Shown here one piece after another: positions 19,385-30,844 of a DNA stretch of 64,000 nt. Position 1 is the stretch's first letter; every line of letters starts with the position of its first letter. The stretch is from contig PJRA01000549.1 of NCBI GenBank assembly GCA_016987375.1, forward strand, positions 605,969 through 669,968, in the 5' to 3' direction. The translations under genes and the position numbers were made by a program. The stretch is from Brachionus koreanus. Its lineage: Eukaryota; Rotifera; Eurotatoria; Ploima; Brachionidae. The notes beneath the pieces are model-generated. The model searched no databases. It was not told where the DNA came from and saw only the letters and a program-made list of their open reading frames with translations.

Positions 19385-21494
19385 TCAATCCATGTCTAAA
19401 TTAGACGATTCTGGTAGTTTGAATGAGAGAATTGAACTCATTATCAACAGTCCACTAATGGTCAGCAAAGGTACATAGCAGCTGGTGTCAACCAAAATTC
19501 CAAACAGAACATTTCCCAAAATTGCCCCCAAACGCCCTGCAACATACTGTACACCCAACGCAGATGATCTCAGCCTGGTCGGAAACAATTCTGTGGCTGT
19601 GCATCCAAATGAATTAAATGTAACAACATTAATGCCTCCAAAAATTGTTGCCAACAAAACACCTTGGCTTTCTTTGGTGATGAATGGAATTCCGAATACT
19701 GATAAACCGGACAGGAAAAGACTCATTGCTTTTTAAAAAAATATTCTAGAATTAATTTATTTGTAAAGTTAATTTTCTTACATGTGACTAAATTACGACC
19801 CATTTTGTCTATAAAAATAATGGTAAATATATTTCCCGGTAGATTGCTAAGTGCACTAATGAAACTTGATTCAAATACTGACTTGTCTATTTGACAACTG
19901 CTTTGATTTGAATTATTTGTGCCATTTGTGGGAATAAAATTGGTTGAACACGGCGATCCGCCAGTTAGAGCCATTCTTTTGTACAATTCAGGCAGCCAAA
20001 TCCACAAACCATAATATCCAAAGCAAATAGCAAACATTATGCAAAGAATAAGTGTTGTTTTAAAAATATGGGTTTTACCAAATAGACATTTTGTTTTTTT
20101 GATTATCTTAAAAAGAAAATATTTTTATGTAAGCTAATAATGAGAGCAAAAATTACATCTTTTGAATTTTGAACTATTGATTTAATCAAACTAGTTGGCC
20201 GATTAGGTCCGAAAAATATTTCGTCATCGTCATCGGTATCATTCAAATTAGGTCTAACTGACAATTTAAATTCATCCAAAATCTCATTTAAAATCTTAAT
20301 TCATAATATTAATCAATAATAGTTTTAAAAAATGCATGCTTATTAATTTTACTCTTTTTTTTTCAGAATTTGAATTTCCATTATTGTAAACAAAAATGTT
20401 TTTGAGAATTTTTCTAGCTTCGCTAGTTTTGCCATTCTAAGGATTCAATAAAGTAATTAAAAACAAAATTTGAAAAAAAATTTACATATAAACAAAATTT
20501 AGGACTTTCTGGTAAAATTAATAAGAGAACACAAGTTATTGCACTTGGCATAGCTGACACTATCATGAACATTTTCCAATTATTGATGATTATATAGCCC
20601 GAAAATAAGCTAATGTTTATTTGAAAATTATTTAGCAGTATGTATGCGAACACTTATATAAAAAAAATTAATTAATTTAATGTAAATGAAATAAATTAAA
20701 TTACATATAACGAGTAAATTCCCGAAAAACCAACTTGAAGCCAAGCAGCAAATCATTCTGCCACGAATGTCTTTTGGAATGAATTCCGAAAAATATGACC
20801 ACACAATAGGAACACTACCACCTACTCTTTTATTTTAAAATAAATAATTTTTATCATTTTATTTCTAATTTGAATAAATTACCCAATTCCACTTAAAAAT
20901 CTGCATAAAAGTAAAATTTGAAATGTTTGACTTAAACCTGCCAAGGCTCCGAAAAGGGCATTGAAAAAAAGAGCTGAAATTAATATGTATTTTCGGCCTA
21001 AAATTAAAAATTTTGGACTATTCGAAAATTTTCTTAATCTTTATTTTACCCAAAACATCTCCAAGACTGCCCCAAACATACCCACCTATCATCATTCCTA
21101 TGATAATTAAAGTTTTTATTGAGAAAATTGTATTCTAAAATTTTCAATTACCTAAAAAAGTTATTGAGCTAAGATAGCCTTTATCAGTCGATGACATTTT
21201 CAAATCGCATTCGGCTGATGGCAGAACAAAAGAGACACAAAGTATTTCAATTGCGTCGCTAGAATTTGCCAGGCCACATATGAATAAAAGAAGCACGTGA
21301 AATTTTCCAAATCCTATTGCTGACAAAGCTTTTTCATAATTAGTGTTAATATTTGAGCTTGTGTTGGTCGAGTTGTCTTCTTCGTTATACTCATCTTGAA
21401 TCATTTCTTTAAAATATTTATTTCAATATCTTTTATTTATAAGAATACCTCTTATCAACGATTCTTGTTCTACACGAAAATCTTCCATCATCAT
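19385..21494 (-). CDS. SV2/SVOP-like major facilitator transporter
   Basis: About ten short exons on the minus strand encode a 12-helix MFS transporter resembling synaptic vesicle glycoprotein 2. The first exon is 21494-21449 (MMMEDFRVEQESLIR). The following exons give YEKALSAIGFGKFHVLLLF, SSDAIEILCVSFVLPSAECD (helix 1, SV2-like), GMMIGGYVWGSLGDVLGRK (loop 2-3), RFLSGIG, PIVWSYFSEFIPKDIRGRM, ILPESPKFCL, an acidic central loop NDTDDDDEIFFGPNRP, CFGYYGLWIWLPELYKR and FGCTATELFPTRLRSSALG. The large luminal loop that carries pentapeptide repeats in vertebrate SV2 is reduced to about 40 residues with N-glycosylation sites (NGTNNSNQSS). One junction near 20883/20810 is ambiguous: the frame-keeping acceptor shortens the GIGGS motif. 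The substrate is unknown; an organic ion transporter is the alternative. Confidence 0.85.
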
Positions 21495-23304
21495 CGAGAT
21501 ATATTAAAATAATATTTCGATTTTATTTTCACTTTTAAATGTTAAATTATGAATTAATATTTAATTTCATAATCATAATAAGCTTTGAGTTACTTGAATT
21601 GAAAGCTTAAAAAACTTAAAAGAAGGAACCAAATTTAGTTCTGCATAAATTCATGCTTTAGTTTGACAAAAATTATTTATATAACTTAGCTATTCAGATG
21701 TAAAAATTTATAACTAGAAAATGATAAGATAAAAAAAATAATTTTAGTTGTTTAGTTTTTAGCTAATATATTCTGTTGTCAAAAAAAGCTTGATTTTTTG
21801 AAAATTTTCTGTTTAATTTAATTAAAACTAATAAAATGTTTAATTAAATTATTTCAAAAATTTAAATATTTAATTTGAGAATTTGAATTTATTTATTTAT
21901 AAATTAAGACAAACTTTAAGAAATTTGATTTTTTTGATTCAGCGTAATTTCAACAACGCTATCGTAAAAAAACTCTAATTGAAGATAAGACAAATTAAAA
22001 AAATTATCTATAAATATAAACTAAATTTTTGAGCAAGTGTCCGCAATCGTTGTTTTTCTAACAATTAAATTTTTTAATTAAGTCTATATTTCTTAAAAAT
22101 GTGATTTATCATTACAACTAGTCTTTCAAAATAGAATTTATTAGTGGTAATTTTTTTAATTTTTTAGTTCTATAAATTTTGAGATTCTCAACCAGATCTA
22201 AATAAATTCAACAAGTGATAAACTCAAAAAATCATCTATAATCAGCAAAAAAATTTCATTTTCAATAGCCATTAAAACCCAATGCTTGGAGATCAACAGA
22301 TTCCTTTTACTAAAATAAAAGCTTTTTACTTATTTTAATTGTGCAAATTAGAAAAAAATTATAATAAAACAGTATGGTCTTTAAGGACTCTCATTTTCAA
22401 ATAAATAGAGTAATTTTTATAATAAATTTACACATGGTATTTTTTTCAAGTTAATTAAATATTAAAAAATTTTTAAAATTCAAATAAATTTTATGATTTG
22501 AATTTTACTCAATTAGTTTTTAATGGATCGATTATTTATACAAAAGCTAACATTTTTTCAGTACTAATGTAAACAAATAATGTAAACAACGTATTAATTT
22601 TTCTTTGGAAACTAAATTTTTTCAAATATGAATAAATCATACCGTAATCTTATAAATAGGGTTAAATTCAAGTTTATTTCTTATGAAGTTATAACCAAGT
22701 TTTCAATATTATTTTTAAAATCATAAATTAAGCTCATCTTCAACTATTAAATGCTAAATTTCCTACTTAATCCAAACAAAAAATAAAAATTGAGTAGTAT
22801 TTATTTAAATTATTTAGAATTAAGGATAAATTCAATATTTCATTAAGGACTTTTTATTCCAGCTTTTAAAAAATTTTCTTGAATTTTAGAACTTTCATTT
22901 TTTTAAAGATCAAAAGAAAATATTTATTTTTTCATTTTATAATTTAAATAGAACAAAATTTAGTAATAGTCAAGTCAAAATTTAATTTTTTTATATAAGC
23001 TCTTTAAAGCATTAAAATTAAATTAGGAAATTTTTTTTTATAATATTCTTTTAAAGTCCATAGAGCTTTCAAGGTTTTACAAACAAGTCATTTATTTTAA
23101 ATAAATAGTCTTATACTCAATTAATTGCGATTATAAAAAAAAAATTTATTCTATAGCTTTTTTCTTTATTTCAGTTTTATTAAAATATGTTTTTGTTGAA
23201 TTCAAAAGGTAAAAATAAAAAAGTATTTTGCAGATTTTTTAGTTTATTAAAAATAAGAACAAGTAAGACTACAAACATAGGCTAAATTCGATTAACATCC
23301 AAAT
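21495..23304. other. Intergenic, 1.8 kb, nothing recognised
   Basis: This is uniformly AT-rich with no open frame or repeat I can support. It must contain the promoter of the SV2-like gene near 21495 and the polyadenylation region of the signal peptide peptidase gene near 23300. Confidence 0.5.
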
Positions 23305-24711
23305 CTATTTTACTTTTTTTGCTTCTTGTTTTGGAGAATCTTTAGAAGTTGGACTTTGAGATCCTTCGGATGAATTAGTGGTGTTCAATGAAGCATTAGC
23401 TGAACTTTGATTTTCATCTTCGTGATCTCTATACATGAACATGCTTTTTAAATCACCTTGAATCAAAGCCACAGTCAATGGAGTGATTAAACACAACGGA
23501 ACAATGTACAACAAAGCTGGCTGGGCATGTTTGAATACATGCATTACAAAAATGGTGCAAAACAAAGCCAAAATATAAGCAATGAATGATGAATAGAAAT
23601 AGGTCTTTGTTTTTCGATTTAAACTCATGTCATATCTGAGCAATAAAGCAATAAAAATTCCTGGGATAACGATATCACCCAGACCTAGTAAAGCATACTT
23701 TTCAGCGCTCAATCCGCGTTCAATTAAATCCTGTGGGAAAATCACTATAAAAGAAATTAAATAATTTTAAATAAATTTTCATCTTTTTTACATTTAATGG
23801 GAGCATCGAAAGACTTGGCAACAGAAACCATTACATTTGTTCCAAACACCCAAAATACATCATAAAAAAATAGACCACCTAACAAAATACAACCATTAAG
23901 TACTTTATTCAACTGTAAAAACTCAATTCCATTAACAGCGAATGCAAGTCCAAATATATTGTTGGCAATCCAGTGCTTTAATTTTTTTAATTATTATATT
24001 TTTTTTCCTTTGTAATTTTTAATAAAAATAAACAAACTACTTTTTTCATAAAATACCAAACACCAATACCCATTGAAAGTAAAAAGCAGACTATCAATTG
24101 CCGATCGAATATTTGTTTAATAAACAAAATTTCTTTGCTTTCGTTTTTGGAATTTTTGCTATTCAATGTTAGATGGAAATCATAGTGTTCGTTTTCAATT
24201 AAACTAGTCGGCCAAAACTTGCCAAGAGTTGAACTTAACATTCTAGTCAAAGCAATTACTCCAAGTAAAAAAAAATAAAATGCAAGAAGTAAATTAATGT
24301 GTTCTTTGGAGAATATCTTGAATAAAATTTTTGAAAACAATTTTAAGAGAATTGTGGTATTACTTGAAAAACAAGATAAATTCCGAAAAGAGTTACACTA
24401 GCAATCACTGGGAAAAGAGCTGCTTCTCTTGTTGACATGGTCTCGATCTCTTCACCTGATTCTTTTTGATTTGATTGATGTTTAACTGATTTGAAGCTGC
24501 CTACCACTATAGGAATTAGTGCCATGACTACCAAGCTTGAATAGGCCAAAAAAAGACCCTCTGGTGTGGCTTTAAATTTTTCGGTCTCGTTTGTTCCATT
24601 TGTTAAATTTGAACTTAACGAATCTGTATTGGCAAATATATTTGCTACAGTTTCACTTGCTTTTTTTACAATGGTCTCTACCAAACTTGCCTTCGAATCG
24701 CTCATGTTCAA
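23305..24711 (-). CDS. HM13: Signal peptide peptidase (intramembrane aspartyl protease)
   Basis: This multi-pass ER protease cleaves leftover signal peptides within the membrane. Four exons join in frame: 24711-24364, 24316-24041, 23975-23792 and 23744-23305, about 415 residues. The catalytic aspartates lie in FFYDVFWVFGTNVMVSVAKS (YD motif) and YALLGLGDIVIPGIFIALLL (GLGD motif), and the PAL motif is in FKHAQPALLYIVPLC. The N-terminus carries NLTNGTNET glycosylation sites and the membrane segment EGLFLAYSSLVVMALIPIVV. The tail is polar and ends KQEAKKVK, with a di-lysine-like end comparable to vertebrate SPP. Segments such as FDAPIKLIFPQDL match SPP proper rather than SPPL2/3. Introns are 47-65 bp. 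Confidence 0.95.
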
Positions 24712-25510
24712 AATAATTGATAATCTTTAAAATAAAAAATATTTTTTTTATTCTATTTACTTATTTACACGTATATATTTATATATATTTAAAATGTCTA
24801 TGTGTAATTTTGATATTCACTTCTTTTTTTTTTTGATCGCTAAAATTTGATTTCGTAGCAAAATTTATGGAGGGTGCTCAATTGATGAATGTATGAAAAA
24901 AAATAATTTTATTATTCATAAAAAAAAAAAAAACTAAATGCAATTTAAAATGGCTTATAATAGATTTTATCGCTTATATGAATGAAACTTATGCATTTTA
25001 TGTTATTCTTGCTCGATTTTAATGTTGATTTGTCAATATCTTATTCGTTTTAAATTTAAATTAAATTTTGAAAAAATAAATTTTTTATCCATAAAGTCTT
25101 TAAAATCAGTTGATTGTGTCTTTAAATTTATTTAAAATAAATTGATAGTTTTTATTTTAGTTTTTTTAATTCATCAGAATAATGTGTCTTTGAAAAAAAA
25201 TTTAATTGACCCAATTTGTGAAAATATTATACTTTCTAGGACTTTAACAAAAAGATAAATAGTTTAAAAACATAGAAATTTTGCTTTAACATTTTTATCT
25301 CATATAGAAATGATTTTTAGCCTTAGTAGAATAGTCTAGGGCCATCCAAAAAATTTTAAAGTGCGATTAAATGATCTAATTTTAGTCCAAGCTTTTCGAA
25401 CTTTAGTTTAAAAAGTACTCATAGTTACAGTACATTTTTTGAAGATTTAAACATTCATTATTAAAAAAAAATAAAACAATAGAAATAAAAAAAATATTTA
25501 ATTTAAAATA
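24712..25510. promoter_or_regulatory. Divergent intergenic region (SPP / TRIM-like gene)
   Basis: This 799-bp region lies between two divergently read genes. It is AT-rich with poly-A runs; no defined promoter element was recognised. Confidence 0.35.
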
Positions 25511-27343
25511 ATGGAATTGGGATCAAGTGAATTTTGTTCAAAAGCTGGAAATGATACAATTGAAATAATCAAGTGCCAAACTAAAGACTCTGATGTTAAA
25601 TATTTTTTTGATGAACAAAAAAATTTGATCGAATCGAGCTCAGAACCTGATCAAATAGATAAAAATGCGAATGCAGGTGATTTGTTCATAGTCAAATTTA
25701 ATCTAAACACTTGTACAACATGTTGTCGCGTATGCAATCAATTGCATCCACTAAGCAGTGAATATACTCCAATCGACCGTCGTTTGTCTCTCATGGACAG
25801 CATTAATTACAAAGCAAATTCAAAAATGAATGCTTGTTCAACATTAAACAAAACAGCTTCATTTAATTTTGGTCATGGTAACAATCAATCAGATCCGATT
25901 AAAAAATTGATTGAAAATATGAAAAATTTTCAGTCAATGGGACAAAATTTTGAGATAGAAATAAAAAAAAGCTATGATGTAATCCGAAAAAAAATACTCA
26001 ACTCGTTTCAGAATAATCTACTAAAGAAATTGAATGAAAACTATTCGATTTTGGTCAAGGAATTGGAAGATTTTGAAAAAAAATGTTTGTTAAATGTTAA
26101 CAAAAACAGTCAATTTTGGAAAGAGATGGAAAATTTAATAAATGCCAATGATCTTGATTCAGAAACAATTCAATATTATCTAGATAATGAACACACCGAA
26201 CCAAATGAGTCAACAATCTCTTTAATAGAGGAATTTACAAAATTACTGGACATTAAACTAAAAGAGTTCAATTCATACATTTTAATGGACAAGAAAATTT
26301 CTCTTAAACAAAATCCTAATTTCAAAATTGACGAAACTTCTTTTGGATTTCTCAGCTGTTCACAATTAGAAACAAGCTTTAGTTATCAAGAACATAGCAG
26401 TGAAACAAATAATCAAGATTTTTTTCATCTAGATGAAATAAAAGACGAAAAAGATACTAAATTAAAACTGGTTAGTGAATTGGACTTGAGTGAAAAAATA
26501 AATATAGATGAAAATAATTTTAAATATGTAAGTGTATATACCTTAGATTCACTAGATAGTGTCATCCTGTGTGTGCGGTATGGCAATTCAAGCTCAAATG
26601 ATATGTACACTGATTTTTACCTTATAAATTCAGACGGCTTCATTACAAAATCATTTAGCGCTAGCAAAGGTATCGTTCGCTGTATCAGCACTAATTCAAG
26701 TCATGTTCTATTTACTCTAGAGTCTTATCAAAACGAGTCCAATAAGTCTTTTGAATTGAACTTGTATGACTCGGAACTTGATTTGACAAAAAATTTAAAA
26801 ATAGTTGATACCAATAATTTGGTCGAAGCTAATTCGAGTCAAATATTTCCCATTTCAGTGTTTTTAAATGATGAAAAAATATTCATTTTCAAAAATACAC
26901 TTCCTTTTATAAATGTTTATGACATGAATTTAAATATATTAACTATTTTAGGTCAAGATATAAATTCGAATTATAAGTTTTTTATTAAGAGAAATCATAA
27001 TTTTATGTGTGTTAATTCATCTACTCTTTACACATCTCAAGTTACTGCTAACGGAACAACAGTAACCGCACTAGATTTGAATACAGGATTTAGTTTACTT
27101 GAAGTTGAAATTGAAAATTATTTTACTAACTTTTATGTTCTATCTCAAAGCAAAATTAAAAATGAAATATTTTTTGTTTGCTCTTGTACAAAAAAAATGA
27201 TTGTTTATGACCTTAAAAGTAAAAAAAATGTCATTTTTGTAAATGCTAGTCAAGAAAACGAATCTATTACCTCGTATTGTTTAAATAAATTTGGATTTTT
27301 GGTAACAATTTTATCGAACACTTTGAAAATTTCTGTTTTTTAA
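25511..27343 (+). CDS. Coiled-coil protein with C-terminal beta-propeller-like region, TRIM-like, unrecognised
   Basis: An uninterrupted frame of 610 residues, unusual here because it has no intron. The N-terminal part has a short cysteine cluster (NTCTTCCRVCNQLHP near residue 75) that is too short for a RING or complete B-box. Residues about 130-260 are predicted coiled coil by their heptad-rich Lys/Glu/Leu content (LKKLNENYSILVKELEDFEKK). From about residue 320 the sequence turns into repeating beta-strand blocks (FKYVSVYTLDSLDSVILCVR, TDFYLINSDGFITKSFSASK, NLYDSELDLTKNLKIVDTNN) of roughly 45 residues each, like a WD/NHL-type propeller. This domain order is that of TRIM proteins lacking RING. 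No orthologue is named, and function is unknown. Confidence 0.75.
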   Translation: MELGSSEFCSKAGNDTIEIIKCQTKDSDVKYFFDEQKNLIESSSEPDQIDKNANAGDLFIVKFNLNTCTTCCRVCNQLHPLSSEYTPIDRRLSLMDSINYKANSKMNACSTLNKTASFNFGHGNNQSDPIKKLIENMKNFQSMGQNFEIEIKKSYDVIRKKILNSFQNNLLKKLNENYSILVKELEDFEKKCLLNVNKNSQFWKEMENLINANDLDSETIQYYLDNEHTEPNESTISLIEEFTKLLDIKLKEFNSYILMDKKISLKQNPNFKIDETSFGFLSCSQLETSFSYQEHSSETNNQDFFHLDEIKDEKDTKLKLVSELDLSEKINIDENNFKYVSVYTLDSLDSVILCVRYGNSSSNDMYTDFYLINSDGFITKSFSASKGIVRCISTNSSHVLFTLESYQNESNKSFELNLYDSELDLTKNLKIVDTNNLVEANSSQIFPISVFLNDEKIFIFKNTLPFINVYDMNLNILTILGQDINSNYKFFIKRNHNFMCVNSSTLYTSQVTANGTTVTALDLNTGFSLLEVEIENYFTNFYVLSQSKIKNEIFFVCSCTKKMIVYDLKSKKNVIFVNASQENESITSYCLNKFGFLVTILSNTLKISVF

Positions 27344-27439
27344 ATTTTTTTTGGTATTTTAATAAAAATTACTAAACATATTTTAATATTTTTTAATTTT
27401 TCAGCATTTAATTATTTAACTCAATAGTTTAGATAATCT

Positions 27440-27740
27440 TCAAAATATAAGCTTTTATGCTTTTAGTTTTTAGCCATATATCAGCTAGTATTTTGATTCC
27501 ACTCTTGTACCATTCACGGCTTTTGGAGCCAAAATTAGCACCCAACTTTGTCTTAATTAGTCTACAACACTTTTTTATCAAAGTGTCCTCTTTTCACAAG
27601 TGACTCAGCTGGTTGAGATGGGTTCAACCATTGATTTTTTATTATCATAATTTCGAAAACATATGTATTTCTCATCACAAGTAATGATCCATCTGTTAGA
27701 AACAAGTCGCCAACATATGTTAATCAAATTAAGGTATCGA
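27440..27740 (-). mobile_element. Mariner-type transposase remnant, copy A
   Basis: The reverse complement around 27700-27560 reads ITCDEKY-FRNYDNKKS with the following LNPSQPAESLVKRGHFDKKV in shifted frames. This is the mariner signature around the second catalytic Asp (DEKW). The flanks do not continue in frame. The same stretch occurs at 45390-45720 and 51740-52260. Confidence 0.7.
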
Positions 27741-29043
27741 AATATTGTCGAAGTTTAAATTATTTGATAATTTGTCTTTACTCATCACAATTTGCAAAAT
27801 TTTATGTCTAAACATAATATCAAGAATTTAATAAAAAATTAAATATAAATTTTTTAATAATCTTATTAAGTTTCAATAAAGCTAAAATTGCAGAGGAATT
27901 TGTCAGGCTTAATTTGGAAAAAAATCTCAATGTTTCATTTAAGTTATTAGATTAAAAATGTGGCTACGATTGAAGGTTTGAGCCACCATATTTTTTAAAC
28001 ACTTTAAAAAAAAAACTTCCATCTCTCTTCTGTCATCATCTGTTTTTAGTTGGAATAATTATCGTCTTTAATTTTGAAAAAAAAAACAGAAAAAAGATAA
28101 TCAAATTTTAGTAGGCTTTTAACTAAACTAAGATATGGGATTCTTAAGTGTGCACAAATATACAAGGAAAACCGTCATTTCGCGTTTTTGCTTGAAATTA
28201 AAATTTAAATGAGAAAAAAATCTTAATTAAGGGTATGAAATATTTGGAATAAAATAAGAAGTCAGCCATAATCAAATTTTATCGAAAATTAATTGTTAAG
28301 AGAATTTTTTAAAAATGTATATTAAAATTAATTTTTTTGAAAAAATTTAAAACTAAAAATTTCACGATGAGAAAAAAATTTTTTTGATTGTTGTGATTTG
28401 AAATTGTTTTGTTTACTTAAAGCAACTTGAAAGTAGTCTTTATTTTGAATTTTTCTCTTTTTTAACATATTTTTTAACATTGTACGATTAAAAGGAATTT
28501 TTATTAAAAATTATTTGAATTTTTAAAGATCAAAGGAAGAGATTTTGAACGATTTTGTTTTGTATTGATTCCAAATTAAATAAAATTATATAATTTTATC
28601 TTAAAAATAATTAAAAAAACACTTTTTAAAGCTTATTGTTCTTTTAGTCATAACATTGCTATTCACAACAATGTTTTAATTTTATTTAGCAAGAAAATTA
28701 AACACTATTGTGAATAAATTAAAATTGTACTTATAAAAAATGATGAAAAGTTTATACTTAAAAATAAAATACATGTTTCATTTAAAATAAATGTATAAAT
28801 AGATTCTTAATCAGCAATTCCAAGAATACAAGATAAAGATATTTTTATTACTAATTTTTGAAGCATATTTTCGAGTATTGTTTAAATTTGAGAATCCAAA
28901 ATTTAGCATATAAAATTGGCAAACAAAATTGATTAAAATTATTTTGTAAAAATATGATATTAGTCTATTTATTTATTAAATGTTTTTAATGCCAATTATA
29001 AATAATATCAAATGTTAGTTATCTCCTTGAATTCTTTTCAAAT
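27741..29043. other. Intergenic, nothing recognised
   Basis: AT-rich non-coding sequence with no frame, RNA gene or clear repeat. Confidence 0.4.
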
Positions 29044-30844
29044 CTATAATTCTTCGTGAACTGAACTCTGATTTGGCTCACAGACAGCAGGAGTTTCAAA
29101 TCTCATTTCATACTTAAAGAGGAAAAAATTTTAAGAAAATATAATAATTTAATGGAGGTTACCTCGCATCTATTTGGTTCAGTAACGCTAGTGAGTTGAG
29201 TATCTATACCACAAATGACTATTACATTTGTGCTTCTTTGTGGTCCATTCCAACAACCTAAACCATTATCAAATTTCATTTGCGAATATTTATTTTCTCC
29301 ATCTCCCCATGATTTCCAATTACCAATACTTGTCTCACCATGATTATTTTTTGATTTTTGAATAGTTCGATCAAATGGACACAATTTGTATACATATTCC
29401 CTATCCTCAAATTCAAAGCATTTATCAATCATTGAGGCAAATTCGTTATTTTGTCCCAAATCAAGCTCTAATTTTTTTTTAATATCTTCAATTTCTCTTT
29501 CAACATTTCTTAGATCTCGTTCACTATTCTCAAATAAACTTCTCGCTTCATTTGATTCATCAATTAATTTCTGAGTCTCTGCATCGTATTTACTTTCAGC
29601 TTTGACAGGTTCATGAACTTCTGTTTCTGGTACACTTTCCTGATCTGTTTCTTGATCTGCATCAATTTCTGTTTCTTCTGAAGCTGCTTCTTCAGCTCCG
29701 GCTTCATTTTCTACTTGCTGCTGTTCATCTACTTTTTCTTCCAAATTGATATGTGGTGATAATTTCTCATAATAGCCCGAAATAAACACATCTAAGTTGA
29801 TACTCTCATTATTATCCAATAATTGCTAAATTTCATAAAAATAAAAAATTTTCTTAAATTAAGTTTTTTTGTTTACAATTGATTCTTCAATGGTAAATTT
29901 TCCATCATTATCAAACAAAATATCTAATTCTTGACGAGTGATTAATTCACTTGGTGTTAAAAAGGAATCTTTATTTAAATCTAAAAGATTAAAAAGGTCA
30001 TTAGCTTTCTTTATTAGTTCGGCACGCTCTTCTTCTCTAGCTTTTTCTTCCAATATTTTATCAGCAGCAGTCTTTGCATCATTTGCCTTTGATTCAGCCT
30101 CATTTTTTTTACCTGAAAGTAAAATCAATTTCATTAAAAGAAAAAAAACAAAGTGTGAGATTGTTACTTTCTAAATCATTTTTTTCTGTTTCAATTTTTG
30201 ACTTTTTGTCTTCTAATTCAACAATTTTTGCCTCTAAAGTTTTCTTGAATTCTTCACCTAGTTTAATTAGTTCTTGTCTTTTGGCAAATCCTTGTTCTCT
30301 AAGTAATCTCAATTTTTCTTCTTCTTCCCTCATTTTAGCAGCCAAAGCAATGCACTTATTTTCACATTGAATTTTCCCCGAATATTCATCCGACCCATCA
30401 CAACAATCTAAATTCAAATTTGATTATATCACCTAGACTTAAAATGCAGGTACAAATTACCGCAAATTCCATCATTTACACGACTTGATGGAATATATTG
30501 AACAATGTAACCCAAATTTTCACAAGCAAATTGTCCATTCATACATGCCGCTGTTCCTGGCTCATCACTTCCATCTCTACCTAACAAAAAAAATCAAATT
30601 GGTTAAATTCAGTATTTTAGCTTACAATCGCAATAATCATCATTCACTTGATTAAATGGAATTGTTAGAGAACCATCAAGACAAGTAAAAGGCCTGTTGG
30701 GATCATAGAGCGAAGCTCCTTTTCATTTTGGTTAAAATTACATTTTTAGTATTCTAAATGATTACTTTCAGGTGCTATTCCTCGAACAGTTTGGTCACAA
30801 TTTACCAAGCTGATTGACAACAATAAAATTATTCTTAAGAACAT
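29044..30844 (-). CDS. PRKCSH: Glucosidase II beta subunit (ER quality control)
   Basis: This non-catalytic subunit holds glucosidase II in the ER and presents N-glycans for glucose trimming. About seven exons on the minus strand start at 30844 with signal peptide [16 protein letters not shown]. Two LDL-receptor-A-like repeats follow ([19 protein letters not shown] + [13 protein letters not shown], and [17 protein letters not shown]). Then come a long coiled coil ([17 protein letters not shown]), EF-hand-like loops ([25 protein letters not shown]), an acidic Glu-rich stretch and the C-terminal MRH sugar-binding domain ([46 protein letters not shown]). The last exon (29110-29044) ends in HEEL, an HDEL-type retrieval signal. 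A KDEL receptor gene lies 5 kb away. Confidence 0.95.

Noticed and set aside
27380..29040. A possible regulatory or RNA gene in the long gap before PRKCSH
   Set aside because: Apart from the mariner remnant nothing folds or repeats convincingly by eye, and no tRNA-like cloverleaf could be drawn.
30074..30370. Plus-strand frames across 29386-30370
   Set aside because: They mirror the charged coiled-coil exons of PRKCSH (Lys/Glu codons read backwards as Phe/Ser/Leu) and have no gene structure.
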